Shown one piece after another: positions 1-6,882 of a stretch of DNA of 24,829 bases (positions are counted from its first letter, which is position 1; each line of letters begins with the position of its first letter). Below the pieces are notes generated by a model. The model made no database searches. It saw only the letters and a list, made by a program, of their open reading frames with translations, and was not told the DNA's origin. The DNA comes from JBMYQA01 sp049600855 (GTDB lineage Bacteria > Bacteroidota > Bacteroidia > Cytophagales > Flammeovirgaceae). The stretch spans positions 1 through 24,829 of the forward strand of contig JBMYQA010000064.1 of NCBI GenBank assembly GCA_049600855.1. Direction: 5' to 3'. Both the position numbers and the translations under genes were made by a program.

Positions 1-33
1 AAGACTGAACCCGAACCCCTACATCCCAAGACC

Positions 34-864
34 ATGAGCATTACCGCTGCTGATGTCAACAAGCTCCGCAAGCAGACCGGAGCTGGCATGATGGATTGCA
101 AGAAAGCTCTTGCAGAAGCGGAAGGCGATATGCAAAAAGCGATCGATATCCTTAGAAAAAAAGGACAAAAAGTATCTGCTAAAAGAGCTGACAGAGATGC
201 AGCAGAAGGTGTTGTTTTCGTACACACCAACCAAGATGCTACTGAAGGTATCGCATTTGCATTAAACTGCGAAACTGACTTCGTAGCTAAAAACGAAGAA
301 TTCGTAGGTTTAGGTCAATCTATCCTTGATGCAGCTATCTCAAACAAACCTGCCAATGTAGATGCATTAGTAGGACTTGAAGTTGAAGGCCGTAAAATCA
401 GCGATTTGATCATGGACTTCACTGGTAAAATTGGTGAAAAAATTGAGGTATCTTCTTACGTTCGTCAGGAAGGTGAGCAAGTAGTATCTTACAAGCATGG
501 TGATAAAATCGGCGTATTGGTAAATCTTGCTAATACTAACGGTACTGATGTAACTGAAGCTGGTAAAAATGTAGGTATGCAAATCGCTTCTATGCGTCCT
601 GTAGCAGTTGATGAAAGTGGTGTTGATGCAGATTTAGTAGAGCGCGAAAAGCAAATCGGTATCGAAAAAGCACGTCAGGAAGGTAAACCAGAGCACATCC
701 TTGACAAAATCGCAAATGGTTTCGTAAAGAAATTCTACAAAGACAATACTTTATTGAACCAAGAATATGTAAAAGATAGCAAACAAACTGTTAAGCAATA
801 CTTGAATGGTGTGAGCAACGGTTTGACTGTAAAAGATTTCGCGCGTTTATCTATCGGTAGGTAA
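34..864 (+). CDS. tsf: Elongation factor Ts
   Basis: EF-Ts is the cytoplasmic guanine-nucleotide exchange factor that releases GDP from EF-Tu during translation elongation. The 276-residue product begins with the typical N-terminal UBA-like domain (residues about 1-45, with the K-x-T-G-A-G-M-M-D-C-K-K-A-L run at 12-25). It carries the diagnostic TDFVAKN motif at 81-87 in the core that contacts EF-Tu. Length is close to the usual 270-290. The ATG at 34 is preceded by only 33 bases of window, so the usual upstream neighbour rpsB cannot be checked. A strong intrinsic terminator follows 26 bases after the stop. The first roughly 25 codons and the leader are much richer in G/C-ending codons than the rest of the gene. 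The family assignment is secure. Confidence 0.97.
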   Translation: MSITAADVNKLRKQTGAGMMDCKKALAEAEGDMQKAIDILRKKGQKVSAKRADRDAAEGVVFVHTNQDATEGIAFALNCETDFVAKNEEFVGLGQSILDAAISNKPANVDALVGLEVEGRKISDLIMDFTGKIGEKIEVSSYVRQEGEQVVSYKHGDKIGVLVNLANTNGTDVTEAGKNVGMQIASMRPVAVDESGVDADLVEREKQIGIEKARQEGKPEHILDKIANGFVKKFYKDNTLLNQEYVKDSKQTVKQYLNGVSNGLTVKDFARLSIGR

Positions 865-890
865 TTCGCTAGGGATTCAATAATATAGAA

Positions 891-921
891 GCCGCTCCAT
901 TTGGAGCGGCTTTGTTATTTT
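891..921 (+). terminator. Intrinsic terminator of tsf
   Basis: A perfect 8-bp GC-rich stem (GCCGCTCC at 891-898, GGAGCGGC at 903-910) with an ATTT loop is followed by a T-rich tract (911-921). It lies 26 bases after the tsf stop. Confidence 0.92.
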
Positions 922-971
922 CACGACTAATTTCAAAACAGTTTCTAACAATGGAAAAGGAAACTAAGCAG

Positions 972-1118
972 GTGAGCAAAATGAATGTGGTATTTTTACT
1001 GATTCTTTTTAAGCTAAAATTCGTTGATAAAAACTTATTTAACGCTGCTAAACTGCGATTTTATCGCCTTTTTTAGCTTAAAAAGAATCAGTAAAAATGC
1101 CGTATTCATTTTGCTTAC
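972..1118. repeat. Foldback element with a 48-bp stem
   Basis: The arms at 972-1019 and 1071-1118 are inverted copies over 48 positions. Forty-four pairs are Watson-Crick and the other four (974/1116, 987/1103, 988/1102, 991/1099) are G-U wobbles, so an RNA copy folds without a mismatch. The 51-nt loop holds a small hairpin (GCGAT 1055-1059 / ATCGC 1063-1067). The element lies between convergent tsf and the membrane-protein gene, and its right arm ends 5 bases before the stop codon of the latter. It may be a small mobile foldback (MITE-like), a structured RNA, or a terminator for the minus-strand gene. No flanking target duplication was recognised. Confidence 0.85.
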
Positions 1119-1122
1119 ATGC

Positions 1123-1695
1123 TTAGAATCGATAACCGATTCTCAAATGGATATTAATGGTTGCCTCTCCCTTCTCTTGAAGAAAACGATCAATGTGATC
1201 TGCATCTAAGTAGCGCGCATATCCAATTCCAAAACCTGCTTCATAATTAAAATGGGAGCCTAAGTTTCTTCGTATGCCCCAAGTAGGAAGTATGGCCAAG
1301 TTGCTCACGACACTCAAATTATTACGATTAGAAACGACAAACCAATCAGGTCGAAAACGTGTTTTTAAGGTTAAAAAATTACCACTATTTCCAGCTGTTT
1401 CCTTCGACTTTCTATGACGAGCGTTCAAGTTGTAGTACCAACGCGGTTCTAAACTAAATTCTGGGCTGAATAAAACCCCTCGCTCCGCTGAATTATCTAA
1501 CTTCCAAAAATCTCCATCTAAGCCCAATTCTCCACGTAAGGTAAACTGATTACTGAGTTTGACTTCTTGATAGCCCCAAATGCCAAAATAACCCGCTTGA
1601 ATTCCGAAGGTATTCTTCTCAACACTAACCTGCTGTGATTTTGCCAAAAAGCTGATTAGGCAAAAAACTAAAACGAAAAATAGATTCTTTTTCAT
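1123..1695 (-). CDS. Putative small outer membrane beta-barrel protein
   Basis: A 190-residue exported protein of unknown function. The start is placed at the ATG at 1695, because it begins directly with a signal peptide (MKKN, a hydrophobic run, then AKSQ and a probable cleavage near residues 20-21). An ATG 27 bases upstream would add nine residues before the signal. The mature part alternates polar and hydrophobic residues in short stretches rich in Tyr, Trp, Phe and Gly, and it ends in Y-R-F. That fits an 8-stranded-type outer-membrane barrel with a terminal aromatic residue recognised by the Bam complex. No specific family was recognised. It stands alone on the minus strand between two foldback elements. 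Barrel topology is inferred from composition. Confidence 0.7.
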   Translation of the reverse strand: MKKNLFFVLVFCLISFLAKSQQVSVEKNTFGIQAGYFGIWGYQEVKLSNQFTLRGELGLDGDFWKLDNSAERGVLFSPEFSLEPRWYYNLNARHRKSKETAGNSGNFLTLKTRFRPDWFVVSNRNNLSVVSNLAILPTWGIRRNLGSHFNYEAGFGIGYARYLDADHIDRFLQEKGEATINIHLRIGYRF

Positions 1696-1722
1696 GTGAC
1701 TGCATAAATAAGTTTTATGCAA

Positions 1723-2084
1723 AATTATCCAATCATTTACGAGCTAAAAGCCATAATTCACGATTGAAGGGATATCGTTGATCGTTTGTAGCAATAACTT
1801 CATAACTGGTTTTTAGTGCAAGCAGATATTTTTGAGATAGTAAATGAAAATAGGAAAAGCACCTGCCTCTTTTTGAGTTTTTTCTTATCTTTAATAGAGA
1901 TTAGTGAATATCACGAATAGTTCGCTTCAGCGATCCGATTGTATGTGCCATTTCGGAAGCAAAGGTTGCCCCGTTACAAACTTCCTTCACTTTTAGGTCC
2001 AACAAGGCCACTTGGCGGACGCAGTCTTGAACCATTCGTGATAATCTCTAATGAATTAAACTTCATCACTTCAACCTGTTACAA
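1723..2084. other. Non-coding stretch between divergent genes
   Basis: About 360 bases between the membrane-protein gene (minus) and the NTF2-like gene (plus). The left part is AT-rich and should hold the minus-strand promoter, but no box was clear enough to mark. From about 1909 to 2043 the composition rises in G/C and the segment is bounded by inverted repeats (listed separately). The reading frames here carry no recognisable protein. Confidence 0.5.
1909..2043. repeat. Imperfect foldback element, ~135 bp
   Basis: A 15-bp inverted repeat with one mismatch bounds the element (TATCACGAATAGTTC at 1909-1923, GAACCATTCGTGATA at 2029-2043). Further out, AGAGATTA at 1896-1903 pairs with TAATCTCT at 2042-2049 after a small bulge. 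The inside is more GC-rich than its surroundings and has an internal CGCT/AGCG hairpin just after the left arm. It may be a short mobile or palindromic repeat. Copy number elsewhere is unknown. Confidence 0.55.
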
Positions 2085-2507
2085 ATGTCGCGTCAATCTG
2101 AGAAAACAACCATTACCGAAATTATTGATACCATTAATGAGAGTTGGTTATTTCAAGATTTTAATCAACTAGCTTCTTATTTACACGATGATGTGGTATT
2201 TGTAAAGCCCGATTTTAGTGAGATGATTTGTGGGATTGAAGCTTGTGTAGCTTCTTATCGCGAGTTTATGAAAGATGCTTCCGTCAATCGCTTTTTTGCT
2301 GACAAGGTCAATATTTGCTTTTGGGAGGATACTGCAAATGCTTACTACGAGTTTGAAATTGAATATGAAAGTGAAAATCGGGTTACACATGAAAAGGCCA
2401 TTGATTTATTTACACTCAGAAAACAGGGGGAAACGTGGAAAGTCATTTGGCGCTCGGTTGCTAATATTAAGGTATTAGGCAGCCATGAGTTAGTTAGCGA
2501 TCATTAA
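2085..2507 (+). CDS. NTF2/SnoaL-like (DUF4440-type) protein
   Basis: The 140-residue protein resembles the NTF2-like fold family. A helical start (residues about 8-30) is followed by an L-x-x-Y-L-H-D-D-V-V-F segment near 29-40, an 'I-x-G-x-x-A' segment near 49-53, and a curved-sheet half ending in W-K-V-I-W-R-S (about 117-123). Such proteins are small alpha+beta cones that act as ligand-binding or enzymatic scaffolds. The substrate cannot be read from the sequence. There is no signal peptide, so it should be cytoplasmic. The ATG at 2085 gives a length normal for the family. It is probably monocistronic, because about 140 non-coding bases with a leader hairpin separate it from the ABC transporter gene. 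Confidence 0.7.
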   Translation: MSRQSEKTTITEIIDTINESWLFQDFNQLASYLHDDVVFVKPDFSEMICGIEACVASYREFMKDASVNRFFADKVNICFWEDTANAYYEFEIEYESENRVTHEKAIDLFTLRKQGETWKVIWRSVANIKVLGSHELVSDH

Positions 2508-2603
2508 TACATAATTTTCTGCTCATAAATGTGTTTGCATTCCAAGAAAAAACAACTTCTTAACATAATCCTGCTTGTGAGAAACAATTTTACTTCGAAA
2601 TTT

Positions 2604-2641
2604 GTAGTATAATGATCATGCCTACGTTCGGCTAATACTAC
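2604..2641 (+). promoter_or_regulatory. Leader hairpin before the ABC transporter
   Basis: A perfect 7-bp inverted repeat (GTAGTAT 2604-2610, ATACTAC 2635-2641) encloses an inner GCC/GGC pair set (2620-2622 / 2630-2632). It ends 9 bases before the start codon at 2651. It could be an operator or an mRNA hairpin affecting translation initiation. No run of T follows, so it is not a typical terminator. Confidence 0.55.
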
Positions 2642-2650
2642 CTCAAAAGA

Positions 2651-4465
2651 ATGCAACAAGAAACGAGTAAGAAAAGCGGCAACATTTTCGATGGGAAAAT
2701 TTTAAGACGAATCTTCGTTTTCGTACAACCCTACATTGGTTCTTTCTACTTTCTAATTTTTCTAACACTACTTATGGCAGTGTTAGCGCCTGCGATTCCT
2801 CTTCTGATTCAAATTACAGTAGATCAACATATTGTACTCAATAATTACGATGGCCTAGTAAATATGGTTTATCTGATGGTAGGGATTACCGTCATCAAAG
2901 CATTGATTCAATATGCACATACTTACCTGTCAGGATGGCTCGGTCAAAGCATTATTCGAGATATGCGGGTAAAATTGTATCAGCATATTTTAAAGCTAAG
3001 ACTCCAGTTTTTTGATAATACCCCTATTGGCAAACTCGTAACACGTACCGTTTCGGATATAGAAACACTTTCAGAAGTGTTTACCAATGGCCTTGCGGCA
3101 ATTATAGGGGACCTGTTGCAACTCATCTTCATTATTTTTGTAATGTTGTGCATTGATTGGCGATTAACCTTAGTCAGTTTAACAACGCTTCCTATTTTAC
3201 TTTTCGCTACCTATATCTTTAAAGAAAAGGTAAAATCTGCTTTCAATCAGGTACGAACTGCCGTTTCTAATCTCAATACCTTTGTTCAAGAGCACATCAC
3301 AGGCATGAGTGTCGTGCAGATTTTTAACAGCGAGAGGCGAGAGTACGAAAAGTTTAGAAAAATCAATAAGCGACACTTAAAAGCCAATCTAAATGCCGTG
3401 ATGTATTATTCGGTGTACTTTCCTGTGGCTGAAATTATTAGTGCAGTAAGTACAGGCTTGTTGGTATGGTATGGTACGCGTGAGGTACTTGGGGCGCAAA
3501 TGCGGGCAGGAATTATGGATTTACCTTTTCTTGAATTAGAAAGCCAAATTACCTTGGGTACACTCATCGCATTTATCATGTACCTCTCCATGTTTTTTCG
3601 GCCAATTCGCATGATTGCCGACCGATTTAATACCCTACAGTTGGGGATCGTAAGCTCAGATCGAATTTTAAAGTTGCTTGATGATCAGTCATTTATTCAA
3701 AACAAGGGGAATTACCAAACAGGGAAGTTGAAAGGTAATGTCGTATTTAAAGACGTGTGGTTTGCTTACATTGATGAAGATTACGTGCTGAAAAATATCA
3801 ACTTTGAAGTGAAGCAAGGAGAAACCATTGCTTTTGTTGGAGCTACAGGTGCGGGAAAATCTTCCATCATCAACCTACTCACGCGGTTTTATGAAATCAA
3901 CAAAGGAAAGATTTTAGTAGATGGCCGCGATGTACATGAATATGATGTGAGTTATCTGCGAGAACACATTGGAATGGTGTTACAAGATGTGTTTTTGTTT
4001 TCAGATACCATTAAACAGAACATCACCTTGGGCAATCCTGATATTTCGCAGGAACAAGTAGAACAAGCTGCCGAACTCGTTGGGGCCAAGGAGTTTATTG
4101 ACAAACTGCCAGGTAGATTTGAGTACAATGTGATGGAACGAGGTGCAACGCTCTCGGTAGGTCAACGACAATTGATTTCCTTTGTACGGGCGATGGTTTA
4201 TGATCCTCAAATCATTATTTTAGATGAAGCAACGTCATCGGTAGATAGTGAAACCGAAGAAATGATTCAGAGTGCCATTGATCGTGTCATGAAAGGTAGA
4301 ACGGCTATTGTGATTGCCCACCGATTAGCTACTATTCAGAAGGCTGATAAAATTGTGGTGTTAGATAAAGGGGAAATTAAGGAAATCGGCACACATGAAG
4401 TGTTATTGAGTCAAGGCGGCTATTATACAAAATTGTATGAGATGCAATTTGCCGAGGTTTCGTAA
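2651..4465 (+). CDS. MsbA/MdlB-type ABC exporter half-transporter
   Basis: A 604-residue type-IV ABC half-transporter, expected to dimerise in the inner membrane and export a hydrophobic substrate (lipid or drug-like) using ATP. The N-terminal membrane domain spans residues 1 to about 340, with six predicted helices near 31-55, 70-90, 148-168, 170-190, 253-275 and 300-318. The nucleotide-binding domain follows, with Walker A GATGAGKSS (397-405), Q-loop Q445, signature LSVGQ (501-505, Val in place of the usual Gly), Walker B IIILDE (521-526) and switch His557. It appears to be a single-gene unit: a leader hairpin lies directly upstream and a bidirectional terminator downstream. Whether it moves lipid A precursors (true MsbA) or other compounds cannot be decided, since no lipid A genes are adjacent. 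Confidence 0.93.
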   Translation: MQQETSKKSGNIFDGKILRRIFVFVQPYIGSFYFLIFLTLLMAVLAPAIPLLIQITVDQHIVLNNYDGLVNMVYLMVGITVIKALIQYAHTYLSGWLGQSIIRDMRVKLYQHILKLRLQFFDNTPIGKLVTRTVSDIETLSEVFTNGLAAIIGDLLQLIFIIFVMLCIDWRLTLVSLTTLPILLFATYIFKEKVKSAFNQVRTAVSNLNTFVQEHITGMSVVQIFNSERREYEKFRKINKRHLKANLNAVMYYSVYFPVAEIISAVSTGLLVWYGTREVLGAQMRAGIMDLPFLELESQITLGTLIAFIMYLSMFFRPIRMIADRFNTLQLGIVSSDRILKLLDDQSFIQNKGNYQTGKLKGNVVFKDVWFAYIDEDYVLKNINFEVKQGETIAFVGATGAGKSSIINLLTRFYEINKGKILVDGRDVHEYDVSYLREHIGMVLQDVFLFSDTIKQNITLGNPDISQEQVEQAAELVGAKEFIDKLPGRFEYNVMERGATLSVGQRQLISFVRAMVYDPQIIILDEATSSVDSETEEMIQSAIDRVMKGRTAIVIAHRLATIQKADKIVVLDKGEIKEIGTHEVLLSQGGYYTKLYEMQFAEVS

Positions 4466-4480
4466 TGGCGTTCTGCATAA

Positions 4481-4526
4481 AAACACTAAAGGGGATGCGG
4501 TTTGAGTCTCATCCCCTTTAGTGTTT
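4481..4526. terminator. Bidirectional terminator, ABC gene / ung
   Basis: A perfect 17-bp inverted repeat (4481-4497 / 4510-4526) with a 12-nt loop lies between convergent genes. On the plus strand it ends in TTTATTT. On the minus strand the stem is followed by TTTTATGC. It serves both the ABC gene, which ends at 4465, and ung, which ends at 4537. Confidence 0.9.
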
Positions 4527-4536
4527 ATTTCAGGCA

Positions 4537-5199
4537 TTACCAATCAATTTCGGTTTTTCCCAACGATTTCAAATACGCATTGGCCTTACTAAAATGCTTA
4601 TTCCCAAAAAATCCATTATTTGCTGAATAGGGGGAAGGATGTGCAGAGGTCAACACACAATGTTTCGCACGATCTATAATTGCCCCTTTATTTTGCGCAT
4701 ATTTTCCCCAAAGTAAAAAGACTAAGCCTTCTTTTTGTTCAGAAACTACACGAATGACTGCATCTGTAAATTCTTCCCACCCCTTTTTTTGGTGTGAGCC
4801 TGGTGTTTTGGCTCGTACCGTTAACGTGGCATTAAGCATCAATACGCCTTGTTCTGCCCAACGCTCTAAATTGCCTGTTTCAGGAAATGGTTTGCCCAAA
4901 TCCTCTTGAATTTCTTTGAAAATATTCTTCAATGATGGAGGCATTCTGATGCCATCATTTACAGAAAAACATAAGCCATTTGCCTGCCCTGGACCATGAT
5001 ACGGATCTTGCCCGATAATAACTACTTTTGCATCTTCAAATGAACATTTATCAAAAGCGTTAAAAATCAATTTACCTGGAGGATAAATCGTGAATTGTTT
5101 GATATCTTCTTTGATAAAGGCAGTTAGCTTTTGGAAATACTCCTTTTCAAATTCTGGCTGTAGGAGTGCTTTCCAATCTTCAGCAATTTTTACATTCAT
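4537..5199 (-). CDS. ung: Uracil-DNA glycosylase, family 1
   Basis: Removes uracil from DNA (from cytosine deamination or dUMP misincorporation) by cleaving the N-glycosidic bond, the first step of base-excision repair in the cytoplasm. The 220-residue length is normal for the family. The water-activating motif GQDPYHG is at 63-69 (catalytic Asp65). The uracil pocket Phe is in GLCFS (75-79). The DNA-intercalating loop HPSPYS is at 187-192, with the catalytic His187 present and Tyr where E. coli has Leu in HPSPLS. The downstream NNGFFGNKHF segment is also typical. It stands alone on the minus strand and shares its terminator with the convergent ABC gene. Confidence 0.97.
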   Translation of the reverse strand: MNVKIAEDWKALLQPEFEKEYFQKLTAFIKEDIKQFTIYPPGKLIFNAFDKCSFEDAKVVIIGQDPYHGPGQANGLCFSVNDGIRMPPSLKNIFKEIQEDLGKPFPETGNLERWAEQGVLMLNATLTVRAKTPGSHQKKGWEEFTDAVIRVVSEQKEGLVFLLWGKYAQNKGAIIDRAKHCVLTSAHPSPYSANNGFFGNKHFSKANAYLKSLGKTEIDW

Positions 5200-5261
5200 A
5201 GTTAGTTGATTTAGCTTGCAGCCAAAAGTTAGGAAGGATTTGGGGCAATTGGAAATTTTAT

Positions 5262-5327
5262 ATTGAGAAAACCATCAGGGCGGAAACTGCAGCAGTTTGG
5301 TAAGTGGTACGATAAGTCTTTCTCAAT
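5262..5327. repeat. Nested inverted repeats upstream of hydrolase gene
   Basis: Outer 9-bp arms ATTGAGAAA (5262-5270) and TTTCTCAAT (5319-5327) enclose a perfect AAACTGC-A-GCAGTTT palindrome (5284-5298). It sits in the 244-base region between the divergent ung and hydrolase genes, and either arm set could be a regulator-binding site. The neighbouring TetR-type gene makes an operator plausible, but this is inference. Confidence 0.45.
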
Positions 5328-5443
5328 GCTAGTATGGTTTATTAAAGTAGTTTAATGCTATTCTCTGTGGAGTTTAGTTACTTTAGAAAGAACTTGTCTA
5401 ACATTAGTTTTTTCGACTGAAAAAGAGTTAAGCCCAAATCATT

Positions 5444-6274
5444 ATGGATGCTACAATTTCGAGTAACTTCGTTCAAGTAAACGACACGACTGTGCATTAC
5501 CTCACGGCAGGAGAGGGAGAAGTCGTTTTGCTACTACACGGTTGGCCCACATCATCTTACCTATGGCGGAACATCATGCCTGAATTAGCCAAAACACATC
5601 AGGTTATTGCCTTGGACTTACCAGGTTTTGGGAAATCCGATAAAAAAATAAGCGATTCGTACAGCTTCCGATATTACGACGATTTAATCAGTGGTTTTTT
5701 AACTCAGTTGGGTATTGAACAAGTCACCTTAGGCGTTCATGACTTGGGAGGGCCGATTGGTTTGTACTGGATGGTTCAACATATGGCACAAGTGAAGCGA
5801 TTGATTTTATTCAATACATTGGTATATCCTGAAGTATCGTGGGCGGTAAAGCTTTTTGTTTTAATGACGTTATTACCCGGTATACGCTCATGGCTAAGCA
5901 GTGCTGGGGGCATTAAGTGGGTGATGAATTTTGGCGTTCACCAAAACCACAAGTTAAGTTCAGCAGATATCCAACAATATCAAGAACCTTTCCAAGCGCT
6001 ATCGGCTCGAAAAACTTTGCTCAAAACAGCTCAGCGTTTGAGTCCCAAAGGGTTTCAGGAAATTGCCCGAAAACTCCCTGAATTTGCAGGGCCTGTACAA
6101 ATTATTTATGGGAAAAACGACAAAATATTGCCTAAAGTGGCTAACACCATGAGCCGTGTGCAAAAGGACTTACCTCAGGCGCAGTTAGTGGCCTTAGCAA
6201 ACTGCGGACATTTTTTACAAGAAGATGAACCCGAACAAATTAGCGAGATATTGACTAAATTTATAGAGTCATAA
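5444..6274 (+). CDS. Alpha/beta hydrolase
   Basis: A 276-residue cytoplasmic alpha/beta-hydrolase with an HGWP oxyanion-hole motif (32-35). The nucleophile elbow G-V-H-D-L-G-G (97-103) places Asp100 as nucleophile. A likely acid Asp226 lies in Y-G-K-N-D, and the catalytic His256 in N-C-G-H-F. An Asp nucleophile with the HGWPTSSYLWRN start resembles haloalkane dehalogenases, epoxide hydrolases and related enzymes. However, the Trp that normally follows the nucleophile and binds halide in haloalkane dehalogenases is Leu101 here, so a dehalogenase name is not justified. The gene is followed after 11 bases by a TetR-type regulator in the same direction, suggesting a small self-regulated detoxification operon. 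Substrate unknown. Confidence 0.85.
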   Translation: MDATISSNFVQVNDTTVHYLTAGEGEVVLLLHGWPTSSYLWRNIMPELAKTHQVIALDLPGFGKSDKKISDSYSFRYYDDLISGFLTQLGIEQVTLGVHDLGGPIGLYWMVQHMAQVKRLILFNTLVYPEVSWAVKLFVLMTLLPGIRSWLSSAGGIKWVMNFGVHQNHKLSSADIQQYQEPFQALSARKTLLKTAQRLSPKGFQEIARKLPEFAGPVQIIYGKNDKILPKVANTMSRVQKDLPQAQLVALANCGHFLQEDEPEQISEILTKFIES

Positions 6275-6285
6275 AATCGTTTCCC

Positions 6286-6849
6286 ATGCCGAGCCATCTT
6301 CATACCGTCATCACAGAAAGCATGCAATCTTGGATTGCAGTTGGCTATCAACTCTTTGCCACTGAGGGGCCACGCGGACTTAAAGTAGAGGTCATAGCCC
6401 GAAAAGTAGAAAAAAGTAAATCTTCTTTTTATCACCATTTTGCTGATTTAGAAGTATTTACCAGCTTTTTATTGAATGAACACCTCGAAAGAGCTAAAAT
6501 CATTGCCTATCGAGAGAGTCAATGCGAACGGGTAATACCCGACTTGATAGACTTGCTCTTAGATGTAAAATTAGATTTATTCTTTAATCGGCAATTACGG
6601 GTAAATCGAAACCATAGGGCCTATGAAGATTGCTTAGCAAAATCAAATCGCCTGTTTGAAAGCGCTATGCTAGACTTATGGGCTAGCGAACTGGAGTTAG
6701 AAAACAAGATGACGCTAGCCAATGATTTATTTAAGTATGCCATTGAGAACTTTTACCTCCAATTAACGGAGGAAAATTTAACCTATGAATGGTTGGAAAA
6801 TTATTTTTTAGATATGAAAGCCATGGTTAAAGCCTTAAAAAAATCGTAA
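6286..6849 (+). CDS. TetR/AcrR-type transcriptional regulator
   Basis: A 187-residue protein with a TetR-type helix-turn-helix in the first 65 residues: G-Y-Q-L-F-A-x-E-G (20-28), then V-E-V-I-A-R-K-V-E-K-S-K-S-S-F-Y-H-H-F (34-52), the characteristic recognition-helix region ending in F-Y-x-x-F. The remaining helical part should form the ligand-binding and dimer domain and has no recognisable specificity. It starts 11 bases after the hydrolase stop and is almost certainly co-transcribed with it. This is the common layout in which a repressor controls the enzyme that acts on its inducer. It runs convergent to the pyruvate kinase gene with a 33-base gap and no clear terminator between them. Confidence 0.85.
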   Translation: MPSHLHTVITESMQSWIAVGYQLFATEGPRGLKVEVIARKVEKSKSSFYHHFADLEVFTSFLLNEHLERAKIIAYRESQCERVIPDLIDLLLDVKLDLFFNRQLRVNRNHRAYEDCLAKSNRLFESAMLDLWASELELENKMTLANDLFKYAIENFYLQLTEENLTYEWLENYFLDMKAMVKALKKS

Positions 6850-6882
6850 CGAACATCAGATATATCCTTAGAGTAATGCTCA

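Noticed and set aside
1939..2172. Small plus-strand gene across the second foldback
   Set aside because: The frame runs through the foldback and overlaps the NTF2-like gene, and its translation shows no domain.
5444..6274. Haloalkane dehalogenase
   Set aside because: The HGWP start and Asp nucleophile fit, but the halide-binding Trp after the nucleophile is Leu101, so only the general alpha/beta hydrolase call is supported.
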